DNA from: JBKBII01 sp046299415
GTDB lineage: Bacteria; Pseudomonadota; Gammaproteobacteria; Ectothiorhodospirales; Ectothiorhodospiraceae
Assembly (NCBI GenBank): GCA_046299415.1
Contig: JBKBII010000010.1
Coordinates: forward strand, 43,674-107,673
DNA: 64,000 nucleotides
Direction of reading: 5' to 3'
Made by a program: the position numbers and the translations under genes. Each line of letters opens with the position of its first letter. Position 1 is the stretch's first letter. This document shows positions 34,890 through 44,572 of this stretch, piece after piece. The notes under the pieces are model-generated. The model saw only the letters and a list, made by a program, of their open reading frames with translations. It was not told where the DNA came from and searched no databases.

Positions 34890-36241
34890 ACGTCGTTTTT
34901 TTCGCCCTGATCATCACCGCCTTTGTCGCTGCGGCCTGGCGCGAGGTGACGGCGATTGAAGCCAGTAGCGGCGCGATGCAGGCGCTGTCACAGGCTGCCA
35001 TCAGCTCAGCAGGCTCAGCGGTCGAGCTTGCACTCGGCCTAATCGGTGTTATGGCGCTGTTTCTCGGCCTGATGAAAATCGCCGAAGCGGGCGGCCTGCT
35101 GCACACCCTCGCCCGACTCCTGCGTCCGTTGATGATCCGGCTGTTTCCCGACGTCCCGCCCGACCATCCCGCGATGGGCGCGATGATTCTCAATTTCTCA
35201 GCGAATATTCTCGGACTCGGCAACGCCGCAACGCCGTTCGGGATCCGCGCGATGCAAGAGCTCGATCGCCTCAACCCGCACCCCGGCACCGCCACCAACG
35301 CGATGGCGATGTTCCTCGCCATCAACACGTCGAGCCTCACCCTGCTGCCAACGGGCGTCATCGCCCTGCGCGCAAGCCTCGGCTCCGAAGCGCCCGCGGC
35401 GATCTTACCCACGACCCTGTTCGCGACCCTATTCGCGACGACCACCGCGATCATCGCCGTGCTCGTCTGGCAGCGCGTCTTTCCAGCTCCGCCGCCGACC
35501 CGCCCACTCGACGACATCAACTCCCCCAACGCCGCCCCCCCCACGAGCTCACCAGACGCGGGCCCATCGGACCCCGCTGGCATCGCGTCGGAGACTCTTG
35601 CCGTTGAGCCTCTCCCCATGGGCTTGGTGCCACCGCAAGACGGTTATCCGCTCTGGGCCAGCCTCACCGCGCTCGCCGTCGTCGTCGCAATCGTCCCGCT
35701 CACCATCGTATTCGGAGCCGTGATTGCGCCGTGGCTGATTCCCGGCCTGATCGTGGCCTTCCTGATCTACGGCGTCGCTCGCGGGGTCCGCATCTACGAA
35801 GTGTTTGTCGAAGGCGCGAAAGAAGGCTTCCAGGTCGCCCTGCGCATCATCCCGTACCTCGTCGCGATCCTCGTGGCAGTCGGCATGCTGCGCGAATCGG
35901 GCGCGCTTGGCGCTTTGGTCGGCTGGCTCGCGCCCTGGACGACACCGTTTGGCCTGCCACCGGAAGCGCTGCCGATGGCGCTGTTGCGTCCATTTTCCGG
36001 TAGCGGCGCCTACGGCATCATGGCCGGAATCATGAGCGATCCCGCAACCGGGCCCGACACCCACGTCGGCTTGCTCGTGTCGACACTCCAAGGTTCGACC
36101 GAAACCACTTTCTACGTGCTCGCGGTGTATTTCGGCGCCATCGGCGTGCGCCGCGTCCGCCATACCCTCGCCGCAGCGTTGACGGCTGACGTCGCCGGTG
36201 TGGCGGCTGCCGTTTTCATCGTTGCGTGGCTTTTCCTGTAG
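34886..36241 (+). CDS. SpmA-SpmB fusion, nucleoside-recognition membrane protein
   Basis: 451-residue multi-pass membrane protein joining two domains that are separate genes in Bacillus. SpmA-like half about 1-195 (LNFSANILGLGNAATPFGIRA, NTSSLTLLPTGVIALR), a Pro/Ala/Ser-rich linker about 196-250, then an SpmB-like half about 255-451 (GAKEGFQVALRIIPYLVAI, RPFSGSGAYGIM, GSTETTFYVLAVYFG). Fused forms are known in Gram-negative bacteria. The domain is annotated as nucleoside recognition/gate but the transported substrate is unknown. GTG start coupled to the SDR stop. Confidence 0.9.
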   Translation: MNVVFFALIITAFVAAAWREVTAIEASSGAMQALSQAAISSAGSAVELALGLIGVMALFLGLMKIAEAGGLLHTLARLLRPLMIRLFPDVPPDHPAMGAMILNFSANILGLGNAATPFGIRAMQELDRLNPHPGTATNAMAMFLAINTSSLTLLPTGVIALRASLGSEAPAAILPTTLFATLFATTTAIIAVLVWQRVFPAPPPTRPLDDINSPNAAPPTSSPDAGPSDPAGIASETLAVEPLPMGLVPPQDGYPLWASLTALAVVVAIVPLTIVFGAVIAPWLIPGLIVAFLIYGVARGVRIYEVFVEGAKEGFQVALRIIPYLVAILVAVGMLRESGALGALVGWLAPWTTPFGLPPEALPMALLRPFSGSGAYGIMAGIMSDPATGPDTHVGLLVSTLQGSTETTFYVLAVYFGAIGVRRVRHTLAAALTADVAGVAAAVFIVAWLFL

Positions 36242-36705
36242 TGCGATCTGGTCGCGCGCTCTGGTCGTTCTCAGCCTAGGCCGGGGCTGAACATCGGGCC
36301 GTGTAGCGTCCTGCGTTGCGCGCCATACACCCTTGAGCCGCCGTCCCGCCACCCTTTCGCTGAACCGCCCGTGTTATCCCGCGGCTCGCGCTCCGGGAGG
36401 CCTTCTGCGCCACCCTCGAACGTCTTTTTCCTCAGCACCTCACGAAGGCGCCTCGAGGCGTTTTCCTGAGACCCGGATCGCCCACGTTGGATCTCGACGA
36501 CCACGCCTATCGATCGCCATGACGCCCGACGTGGCAACCTGTTCGAACGACTTGATCGGCAAAAAAAGGCGGCGCCCTGTCTGCACCGCAGAAGCGCTAG
36601 CGTTGTTCAGCGCGTTTTTCCGGCGCTTTCCTCAGCGACAGACTTGACACCGGTCGGGGCACGCAGGACTCGATGCCGTCGCACCCGCACCCCGTGGCCA
36701 ACCAC
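36242..36705. other. Convergent spacer spm / BLUF
   Basis: 464 bases between convergent genes. A TCAGCC/GGCTGA stem about 30 bases after the spm stop lacks a T-run. The BLUF terminator is at 36561-36589. No gene seen. Confidence 0.45.
36561..36589 (-). terminator. Intrinsic terminator after BLUF gene
   Basis: Minus strand: GCGGTGC, loop AGACAGG, GCGCCGC (7 bp with one G-T pair), then C and seven T residues. It lies 117 bases past the BLUF stop in the convergent spacer. Confidence 0.75.
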
Positions 36706-37362
36706 TCAACGCAGCCAGATTCCGAAGGCGCCGAGCAAAAACGCCGCGATTGCGATCACCAAAGCAATCACGTCGAGCGGCGTGCGCTCACTTCGTGGCG
36801 CTTTCGCATCCAGTCGCGTCCTCGCATTCGCAGCCTGCCCTGCATCGACCGCTTGCTGAACTGCCGCCAGCGCAGCAATGCTGTCACGTTCAGGGTCGCG
36901 ATTCCCCGGCCGGGACTGCTCGGACGGTAGCGGAGCGTCCTCACGACGGTGCAAAAGCTCGAGCATCGCTTCGACAAGCGGGGTATCAAAGCGATAGGGG
37001 TTGAAGCGCTTTAGGCCGAAACGCACGAGCATCGCCTGCACGGCCTCGTCTGCCGGCACATATTTCATTTGCCAGCGTTCGAAGGTCGGCTGAGTAATCG
37101 GGCGCCGCACCAACTCGACGACGTCGCTGTGACGAGGATCCTTACGAATCGTCGCATACAGCGACTCAACGGCGTCGGTCGACCCCTCGATACACTGAAA
37201 GAAAAACCCATCACCATAGTACAAAGCGCCGACAACACCGCGCTTGGCGTTGTTGCGACGCGATTGGCGCAAAATCCGCCCGACTTCGACGTCAACGCCG
37301 GCCTTCGCCTTCGGAAAATCGGCGGTGCTGGCATAAGCCAACTGAATGTAGCTTGTCGTCAT
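36706..37362 (-). CDS. BLUF blue-light sensor with C-terminal membrane anchor
   Basis: 218-residue FAD-binding blue-light receptor. The BLUF domain (about 4-100) keeps the photocycle residues as judged by alignment to AppA-type proteins: Tyr10 (LAYAS), Asn38 (NNAKRGVVGALYY), Gln56 (FFQCIEG), and W97/M99 (RWQMKYV). An Asp/Arg/Ala-rich linker of about 50 residues leads to a single C-terminal hydrophobic helix (DVIALVIAIAAFLLGAFGI) ending LR. Most short BLUF proteins are soluble, so a tail anchor is unusual; it places the sensor at the inner membrane. No output enzyme is fused. ATG preceded by GGGG. A terminator-like hairpin lies in its leader. Confidence 0.9.
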   Translation of the reverse strand: MTTSYIQLAYASTADFPKAKAGVDVEVGRILRQSRRNNAKRGVVGALYYGDGFFFQCIEGSTDAVESLYATIRKDPRHSDVVELVRRPITQPTFERWQMKYVPADEAVQAMLVRFGLKRFNPYRFDTPLVEAMLELLHRREDAPLPSEQSRPGNRDPERDSIAALAAVQQAVDAGQAANARTRLDAKAPRSERTPLDVIALVIAIAAFLLGAFGIWLR

Positions 37363-37373
37363 GACCCCATCCC

Positions 37374-37394
37374 AAAAAAACGCCGATTTTCGGC
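37374..37394 (-). promoter_or_regulatory. Terminator-like hairpin in BLUF leader
   Basis: On the minus strand GCCGA-AAA-TCGGC is followed by G and seven T residues, and the BLUF ATG is only 11 bases further. Either it ends an upstream transcript (no gene is seen upstream) or it acts as a premature-termination switch in the BLUF leader. The stem is short (5 bp), so efficiency is uncertain. Confidence 0.45.
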
Positions 37395-37551
37395 CAAAGT
37401 TGATTTCACGTTTTCCACGCGGCTCACGATTTCACGAGCCGCCACGGACCACATCATTGTTCACGGCAACCGTTTTTCATTCACGATTTTGCGCTTCGCA
37501 TTCCGCCACTTCGCGTGCAAAGCACGACTCAACGTTTCCCAGCCGCTGATC

Positions 37552-37593
37552 ACCGCGCACTCGTCGGACGCTCGCGTGCGACGAGTGCGCGGT
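37552..37593. repeat. Long perfect inverted repeat
   Basis: ACCGCGCACTCGTCG and its exact reverse complement, separated by 12 bases. No T-run on either side, so it is not an intrinsic terminator. It could be a regulatory hairpin in a long gltB or BLUF leader, or a protein-binding site. Confidence 0.6.
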
Positions 37594-38653
37594 AAACGAA
37601 CACCAAAGAATGATGGTGGCCAAAAACTGGCCATCGGCACGCTTCTCTGCAAGCCGATTCGCGAGATCATTCGCCAAATCACCCGTCCCACCCATCTCGA
37701 GAAGATGCGACCGTCCTGATCGAGTGTGTTGCCAACGCCACGCCGGACGAAACCGCGACGCACGAGCGCGGGCCATTGGCCGAGCCTCAGAACGATCATC
37801 CTGACCATTCCGGTGCACGAGAATTCAAATTACACCCGTCGTGCGAGATCAAAACTTGATCCAGTTCCGTCAAGCGGCAGCCGCGCACCCAGCCATCGTC
37901 CGATCGTGACCCCTCGACTCAGTCGACCCAGCACCCGCGCCGCAGCACCGGCACGAAACGCACGACGTCAATGTACCGCGATGCCACGCAGGCACCAGGC
38001 CGCCAGCGACGATGGCCGTATGAAGACACAATGACACGCGGCGAACACGCCTTTATTGCATCTCGGCCCCAGCCGCTAGATTCTCGCAGCGTGGCAGAAG
38101 AGGTCGAGGTTGCTTATATTGCGCGGCCGCGTTTTGGCGATGAGGCCAGCGGCGGACTCTCGATGCATCGCGGACTCGAGCCGTCAATCCACGACAAAGC
38201 GTCACCGATCCGATAGACAAACAACAGCACCGAGAAACACAGATCGGTCGTCAAACACCTCAAGCCCGAAAACGAACGAATAGAACCCGATCGTCATCAA
38301 GGCCAAGTGCAAGGGACAAAGTCATCGGCGACGATCAGGCGAGCGTCAAATACACCACCGCAGAAACACGACGGCGCCGTTGGGCCGACGGCCCTAAAGC
38401 TTGTAGAACGTCGTCGCCCGCCCAGACGAGCAACGCCGGAACGGACCCAACAAAAAGACTGCGACGGGCGAAATGAACCAAGGCATGTCGCAGTCGCTCA
38501 AAATGCAGCACCAAGCGAACGCCTTGCGGCATCAAGCGGATGTCAGTACCCCCGAACGCCGGGGTTATCAATCAGTCTACCGCCCGGCGATCGGTGCGGT
38601 CGCGTCGGCACGAAACCGCGTCAGACGCTCATCACATGTGGGGATTGGATTCA

Positions 38654-41600
38654 ATGAACATGCTTCGTGACCGTCAAGACGCCCTGCGCGGCACACTCTA
38701 CGATCCTGCGTTCGAGCGCGATAATTGTGGTTTCGGCCTGATCGCGAACATGGACGGCATCGCGAGCCGCTTCGTGGTCGAGACGGCCATCGGTGCGCTC
38801 GCACGACTGACACATCGCGGCGCCGTCGCCGCTGACGGCAAGACCGGCGATGGCTGCGGCCTGTTGCTGGCGCGTCCCGACAAACTTCTGCGTGCGTTGG
38901 CGGCTGAGGCAGGGTTCGACGTTGGCGAGCGCTTCGCCTCCGGTCTCGTGTTCTTCAATCCATTGGCACTGAACGATCACCTCGGAGTCATGCACGCGGC
39001 GCTAGAAGCGCAAGGCCTCACGGTCGCCGGCTGGCGTGACGTTCCCACGCGCGAGGACGCCCTCGGTCGCGAGGCACTGAAGTCGCAGCCGACCATCAAG
39101 CAGGTGTTTGTGAACGCGGGCAACGGCATGGATGACGCCGCGTTGGAACGTGCGTTGTTCGTCGCACGACGCAAGGCCGAACAGGCCCTGATCGAAGACC
39201 CGGTGTTCTATGTGCCCAGTCTTTCGGCACGCGTGCTTTCGTATAAAGGGCTGGTCATGCCGGAGAATCTACCGGCGTATTATCCGGACCTCGAGCGTGA
39301 CGACGTCGAAACGGCGATCTGTGTTTTCCACCAGCGCTTCTCGACCAATACCTGGCCGCAATGGGGCCTCGCGCAGCCATTCCGGTTCCTTGCGCACAAC
39401 GGCGAGATCAACACCATTCGCGGCAACCGCAACTGGGCTCTTGCTCGTGCGCACAAATTTGCGTCACCGCATCTACCCGAACTCGCCGATCTCAATCCTC
39501 TGGTCAACCTTGTCGGGTCCGACTCGCAGAGCCTCGACAACATGCTCGAAGTGCTGCTGATGGGTGGGGTCGATCTGTTCCGTGCAATGCGGCTGCTGGT
39601 GCCACCGGCCTGGCAGAACGTCTCGCATCTTGATCCCAACCTACGAGCGTTTTACGAGTTCAACTCAATGCACGCCGAGCCTTGGGACGGCCCCGCGGGC
39701 ATCGTCTTGACCGACGGGCGCTACGCCTGCTGCTCACTCGACCGTAACGGTCTACGTCCTGCGCGGTACGTCGTCACCAAGGACCGGCATATCACACTGG
39801 CCTCAGAAGTCGGCGTCTGGGACTACGCCCCCGAGGACGTCGTCGCCAAGGGTCGTCTGAAGCCGGGCGAAATGCTCGCTGTCGACACTCAGACTGGGGA
39901 ACTTCTGCTCCCGGCAGACATCGACCAAATCAACGCGACCCGCCAGCCCTACGCTCAGTGGCTGCGCGACGAAGTCACACACCTGCGTTCACGACTCGAC
40001 GACCGGCGTCTGGTCGAAGAGCCCATGGACGCCGATCGCCTACTCGTTTACCAGAAGTACTTCGGAATCACATTCGAAGAACGTGAGCAGGTCCTGCGTC
40101 CACTCGCCGAAGCCGGTCAGGAAGCCGTGGGCTCAATGGGCGACGACACGCCGTTCGCGGTGCTGTCGACACGCACACGCTCGGTGTTCGAGTACTTCCG
40201 CCAGCAGTTCGCGCAGGTCACCAATCCGCCAATCGATCCGCTCCGCGAATCGATCGTCATGTCGCTCGAGACCTGCTTCGGCCGCGAACACAATCTGTTC
40301 GAAGAAAGCCCGACGCACGCCCACAGACTTGTCGTCGACTCTCCAGTGCTGTCTGGTGCAAAGTTTCGTCAGTTGCTCGCCCAAACTGATCCGGCATTCG
40401 CCAGCGTGACGTTGTCACTTCATTACGACCCATCAATCGGCCTGGCGCGAGCCCTCTCGGCGATGACCGAAGCCGCCGTCGACGCCGTGCGTAATGGCAA
40501 GACGGTCGTCGTCTTGAGTGATCGTGGTATCAACGAAGATCAGCTGACGATCCCGATCGCCTGTGCGGTCGGCGCCGTCCATCACACTCTAATTGGAGCT
40601 GGCTTGCGCTGCGACGCCAATATCGTCGCCGACACCGGTGCCACGCGCGACTCCCACCACTTCGCGGTCTTGATCGGCTACGGCGCGACCGCGATTCATC
40701 CCTACCTCGCCTACGAAACACTCGCAGGCATGTGTGCCTCTGGTGAAATCACCGACGCCTCGCCCGACACCCTCGCACAGCATTTCCGCAAGGGCATCAA
40801 CAAGGGCCTATTCAAGATTCTCTCGAAAATGGGCATCTCGACCATCGCGAGCTATCGCGGCGCCCAGCTGTTCGAGATCGTCGGCCTGCACGACGAAGTC
40901 GTCAAAACCTGTTTCGTCGGCACCACTTCACGGATACAGGGCGCGCGTTTCGAACATCTCGAGGACGATCAAAAACGCCTCGCTCGCGACGCCTTCAATC
41001 TGCACAAGAGTCTCGAGCAAGGTGGCCTGCTCAAATACGTTCACGGCGGTGAAGATCACGGCTATAACCCCGATGTGATTCAAACGCTGCATCGCGCAGT
41101 ACAGAGTGGTGACTACGCGATCTACAAGGAATATGCGCGACTCATCAACGAGCGCCCGGCGCTCGTCCTGCGTGACCTATTCCGCGTCAAGGCCGCTGGC
41201 GAGGCCCTCTCCCTCGAGGAGGTCGAACCTATCGAGGCCATCCTGTCGCGCTTCGACTCCGCGGGCATGAGCCTCGGCGCGCTGTCGCCAGAAGCGCACG
41301 AAGCCCTGGCGATCGCGATGAACCGTCTCGGCGGTCGCTCCAACTCCGGCGAAGGTGGCGAAGCCGTCGAACGCTACGGCACCGAGCGCATGTCCAAGAT
41401 CAAGCAGATTGCCTCGGGGCGCTTCGGTGTCACGCCGCATTACCTGGTCAACGCCGAAGTTCTGCAGATCAAGATTGCGCAAGGCGCCAAGCCGGGTGAG
41501 GGCGGACAGCTACCAGGTCACAAAGTCAACGACATGATCGCCGAGCTGCGGTATTCGAGCCCGGGTGTCGCACTGATCAGTCCGCCCCCGCATCACGACA

Positions 41601-43120
41601 TCTATTCGATCGAAGACCTCGCCCAGCTGATCTTCGACCTCAAGCAGATCAACCCCGATGCCTTGGTCTCCGTCAAGCTCGTCGCCGAGGCCGGTATCGG
41701 CACGGTCGCCGCCGGCGTTGCCAAGGCGTACGCCGACCTGATCACTGTCTCAGGCTACGACGGCGGCACGGGCGCCAGCCCGCTCACGTCGGTGCGCTAC
41801 GCTGGATCACCGTGGGAACTCGGTCTCAGCGAGGTTCACCAAACGCTAAGGGCCAACGACCTACGCGACAAGGTCCGTCTACAGACCGATGGGGGCCTGA
41901 AAACGGGTCTCGATGTTATCAAAGCGGCCATCCTCGGCGCCGAAAGCTTTGGCTTCGGTACCGGACCGATGGTGGCACTCGGCTGCAAATACCTCCGTAT
42001 CTGCCACTTGAACAACTGCGCCACGGGCGTGGCCACGCAAAACAAAGTTCTGCGCATGAACCACTTCATCGGCCTGCCCGAGATGGTCATGCACTACTTC
42101 CAGTTCATCGCTCGAGAGGTTCGCGAATGGCTCGCCGTTCTCGGCGTCAAGAGTCTCGGTGAACTGATCGGTCGTGTCGATCTTCTCGAGCGAATCGAAG
42201 GCGCTACGCCCAAGCAGACCTCGCTCGATCTGTCGGCATTGACGCATGCGGCGACCAACGATGCACCGCAACTCTGTCTGCAACCCCGCAATCCGCCTTT
42301 CGATCAGGGCCTTCTCGCCGAACGCATGGTGGCCGACATGATCAACGCCATCGAAAACAAAACCGGCGGAGAATTCTCGTACACCATCCAGAATACCGAC
42401 CGCTCGATCGGCGCCCGCGTGTCAGGCGAGATCGCCAAGAGGCACGGCAATCTGGGCATGGCCAATGCACCGATCACCGTGCGCCTGACGGGCACCGCCG
42501 GACAGAGTCTCGGAGTATGGAATGCCGGCGGACTAGATCTCTACCTCGAAGGCGACGCCAACGACTACGTTGGCAAAGGCATGACGGGTGGCAAAATCGT
42601 CCTGCGTCCGGCCTCGAGTAGCCGTTTCAAGAGCCAGGAAACCACCATCATGGGCAATACCTGCCTTTATGGTGCGACCGGTGGGCGACTGTTCGCTGCG
42701 GGGCTCGCCGGAGAACGTTTCGGCGTGCGCAACTCGGGCGCCCTCGCGGTCGTCGAGGGTGTCGGCGATCACGGCTGCGAATACATGACCGGAGGCGTCA
42801 TGGTTGTCTTGGGTCCAACCGGCCTCAACTTCGGTGCCGGCATGACTGGGGGCTTCGCTTTCGTTTTGGACCAAAACAACAGTTTCGTTGACAGGGTCAA
42901 CAACGAGCTCGTCGATCTCCATCGTATCGACACTGAGGACATGGAAGCGCACCGCAACTATCTCGAAGACCTGCTGCACGAGTTCGTACAGGAAACGAAC
43001 AGCGCATGGGGCCGCGAGATTCTCGCCGACTACCCGCGGATGCTGCGGGACTTCTGGTTGGTGAAACCAAAAGCCGCCGAGCTCCGCGGCCTGTTGTCGA
43101 ATCTTCGCCAAGCGGCATGA
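38654..43120 (+). CDS. gltB: Glutamate synthase (NADPH/ferredoxin) large subunit
   Basis: Transfers the amide of glutamine to 2-oxoglutarate to give two glutamates. 1488 residues from the chosen ATG, close to E. coli GltB. The N-terminal class II amidotransferase domain begins at Cys25 (DNCGFGLIAN) after a 24-residue propeptide. The central and FMN-binding synthase domains carry the 3Fe-4S cysteines in CKYLRICHLNNCATG. The C-terminal GXGXG beta-helix follows (GATGGRLFAAGLAGERF). The open frame starts at 38540, but Met at 38654 gives a normal propeptide. The small subunit gltD does not follow; the next plus-strand gene is 6.5 kb away. Confidence 0.96.
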   Translation: MNMLRDRQDALRGTLYDPAFERDNCGFGLIANMDGIASRFVVETAIGALARLTHRGAVAADGKTGDGCGLLLARPDKLLRALAAEAGFDVGERFASGLVFFNPLALNDHLGVMHAALEAQGLTVAGWRDVPTREDALGREALKSQPTIKQVFVNAGNGMDDAALERALFVARRKAEQALIEDPVFYVPSLSARVLSYKGLVMPENLPAYYPDLERDDVETAICVFHQRFSTNTWPQWGLAQPFRFLAHNGEINTIRGNRNWALARAHKFASPHLPELADLNPLVNLVGSDSQSLDNMLEVLLMGGVDLFRAMRLLVPPAWQNVSHLDPNLRAFYEFNSMHAEPWDGPAGIVLTDGRYACCSLDRNGLRPARYVVTKDRHITLASEVGVWDYAPEDVVAKGRLKPGEMLAVDTQTGELLLPADIDQINATRQPYAQWLRDEVTHLRSRLDDRRLVEEPMDADRLLVYQKYFGITFEEREQVLRPLAEAGQEAVGSMGDDTPFAVLSTRTRSVFEYFRQQFAQVTNPPIDPLRESIVMSLETCFGREHNLFEESPTHAHRLVVDSPVLSGAKFRQLLAQTDPAFASVTLSLHYDPSIGLARALSAMTEAAVDAVRNGKTVVVLSDRGINEDQLTIPIACAVGAVHHTLIGAGLRCDANIVADTGATRDSHHFAVLIGYGATAIHPYLAYETLAGMCASGEITDASPDTLAQHFRKGINKGLFKILSKMGISTIASYRGAQLFEIVGLHDEVVKTCFVGTTSRIQGARFEHLEDDQKRLARDAFNLHKSLEQGGLLKYVHGGEDHGYNPDVIQTLHRAVQSGDYAIYKEYARLINERPALVLRDLFRVKAAGEALSLEEVEPIEAILSRFDSAGMSLGALSPEAHEALAIAMNRLGGRSNSGEGGEAVERYGTERMSKIKQIASGRFGVTPHYLVNAEVLQIKIAQGAKPGEGGQLPGHKVNDMIAELRYSSPGVALISPPPHHDIYSIEDLAQLIFDLKQINPDALVSVKLVAEAGIGTVAAGVAKAYADLITVSGYDGGTGASPLTSVRYAGSPWELGLSEVHQTLRANDLRDKVRLQTDGGLKTGLDVIKAAILGAESFGFGTGPMVALGCKYLRICHLNNCATGVATQNKVLRMNHFIGLPEMVMHYFQFIAREVREWLAVLGVKSLGELIGRVDLLERIEGATPKQTSLDLSALTHAATNDAPQLCLQPRNPPFDQGLLAERMVADMINAIENKTGGEFSYTIQNTDRSIGARVSGEIAKRHGNLGMANAPITVRLTGTAGQSLGVWNAGGLDLYLEGDANDYVGKGMTGGKIVLRPASSSRFKSQETTIMGNTCLYGATGGRLFAAGLAGERFGVRNSGALAVVEGVGDHGCEYMTGGVMVVLGPTGLNFGAGMTGGFAFVLDQNNSFVDRVNNELVDLHRIDTEDMEAHRNYLEDLLHEFVQETNSAWGREILADYPRMLRDFWLVKPKAAELRGLLSNLRQAA

Positions 43121-43977
43121 CGAAAGGCGTCGGAGACGGATGCCGTAGCACTCAATGACGGCTGCGGCCTTTGCACATCGACAGCATCACTGTCAGTTGT
43201 GTAACCGTTCGTTGGACGACGAACACCGCTAGAAGTGTTCGGATTAAATGAGCAGGGTTCACACGACGGACAAGGCGGGAAATAGCGGGAGTTGTCGGGA
43301 AATAACGGCCCACGCCATTAATAAAACTCGCGAAACGCGCCGCGAAACGACCGCAATATGCGAGCGTCTGATCGCATTCGATGCGACGAAAGGCAGCGCG
43401 ACGAGGGGGTTTGGGCGGGTTTTGGGCGGACTTTTCGAGGCGCTCGGCCTCGGCGCGGAGGTTGGTCGGCGCCTGTCGGAGCAGTAATGCTTCTGCCGTG
43501 TCAGAAACGCGGGCGAAGGTTTTTATTGAAGAAAGCTGCGGCCTCCTGTTCGGTCATTCCGGCCAGCAGGAGGCCTATATTTTAAGGCGGCGGGCATAGA
43601 GAACGGCCTCGAAACCCTTTCTGGCGCGAATTTGGACAGTTTTCGACGCCTCTATCCGCAACCGATCACGCGCCAGTCGAGCGAGAAGACCGAGCGTCGG
43701 CGACGCGGCCGAGATACTTCGCGTAAGGCTTAGCACCCCTCGAGTATTGCTCGGTCAAACGCGCTCCACAGCCACGGCGACAAGCAAAAGCGGCGACTGA
43801 TTCATCACCGATGACGACGCGGATGCCATCCTTCATCGACGCGCAGACCCGTTCCGATTCTCAGGCCAAATCGAAACATAAAAAGTCGCCCTCGAATATT
43901 GACACCACCGCGAACCCTCCCTCCGCGATTGATCCTTTTGGATCAGTGGGCGGGCCCAGACCTTGGTGCAACGTTTC
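43121..43977. other. Gene-poor region after gltB with possible gene remnants
   Basis: 857 bases where gltD would be expected. A plus-strand ATG frame (43248-43487, 79 codons) ends in an amphipathic stretch (GRVLGGLFEALGLGAEVG). On the minus strand a frame from 43744 (LRIEASKTVQIRARKGFEAV) stops at a TAG at 43572, and an adjacent phase continues IGLLLAGMTEQEAAAFFN to 43513, as if one gene had been split by a frameshift. Opposing frames both look coding, so I call none of them. Two 13-base near-repeats (CGGGAAATAGCGG 43276, CGGGAAATAACGG 43296) and a hairpin at 43540-43575 are also present. Confidence 0.35.
43540..43575. repeat. Inverted repeat/hairpin
   Basis: 9-bp arms GGCCTCCTG / CAGGAGGCC around an 18-base spacer that itself can pair CGG with CCG. 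TATATTTTA follows on the plus strand, so it may serve as a weak terminator for gltB, about 420 bases past its stop. Confidence 0.45.
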
Positions 43978-44535
43978 TTAGGTCAACGACAAGCGACCCG
44001 TCTCGCGAAAGTTCAGGCCCCGGTTTCCGCTGGTGAACAGCGTCCCGCGCAGCACGTAATCGAGTGACTCTTGGCGGTCGCGCCATGCCAGCACCTGCCG
44101 GACAAGGCTTAGCGCGCCGACGCTGAAATCCACGTCTACGACCGTCTCACCCAGCCTCGGCAAGTCGATCGCGTTCGCAGTCGCACCCTGCGCCAGAGCG
44201 AGGCCATTGACGTCGATCGCGAACTGAACACCGCGAAACTGCAACGCCACATTGTTGGGATTCTGTACGCGAAGGCTGGCTCGGAAACGTCCCTCAAGCA
44301 TGGTCGAATCCAACAGCTGCAAATCGACCAACGTGACCTGTGGCGTCAACGGCCGCACCATCGCGCCCGCACAACCACCGAGCAACGTTGCCGCTGACGC
44401 TGCTACAAACCCTCGTGTCATCACACGAAGACAATCGCGACGCCTCGCACGAAACGGCTCTGAACGCACCACTTCTGGCGCCCACAAAGATGGCGATCCA
44501 GCGATACGCAGTCGTTTTTCTGGCGCCTTCGTCAT
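43978..44535 (-). CDS. LEA14-like (WHy domain) lipoprotein
   Basis: 185-residue putative lipoprotein of the LEA type 2 family. The WHy-type domain shows VDLQLLDSTMLEGRFRASLRVQNPNN, then QFAIDVNGLALAQG and LPRLGETVVDVDF, the usual water-stress/hypersensitive pattern. A lipobox LLGGC follows a hydrophobic stretch at about 40-55. The ATG at 44535 has GAGGA at good spacing, which gives an unusually long basic leader of 38 residues before the signal; ATG at 44421 would give a conventional signal peptide but lacks a ribosome binding site. Role in the envelope unknown. Confidence 0.78.
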   Translation of the reverse strand: MTKAPEKRLRIAGSPSLWAPEVVRSEPFRARRRDCLRVMTRGFVAASAATLLGGCAGAMVRPLTPQVTLVDLQLLDSTMLEGRFRASLRVQNPNNVALQFRGVQFAIDVNGLALAQGATANAIDLPRLGETVVDVDFSVGALSLVRQVLAWRDRQESLDYVLRGTLFTSGNRGLNFRETGRLSLT

Positions 44536-44572
44536 ATCCAGTCCTCACGGCCGACCTGAATCAGGTGTTCTT

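Larger units (their letters stand above)
37363..38653. other. Divergent spacer BLUF / gltB
   Basis: 1291 bases, the longest gene-poor stretch. It holds the BLUF leader hairpin, a 6-bp repeat CGGCTC/GAGCCG (37420-37441), a strong 15-bp inverted repeat (37552-37593), and presumably both promoters. The open frames on both strands are Arg/Pro-rich and unconvincing. Confidence 0.45.
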
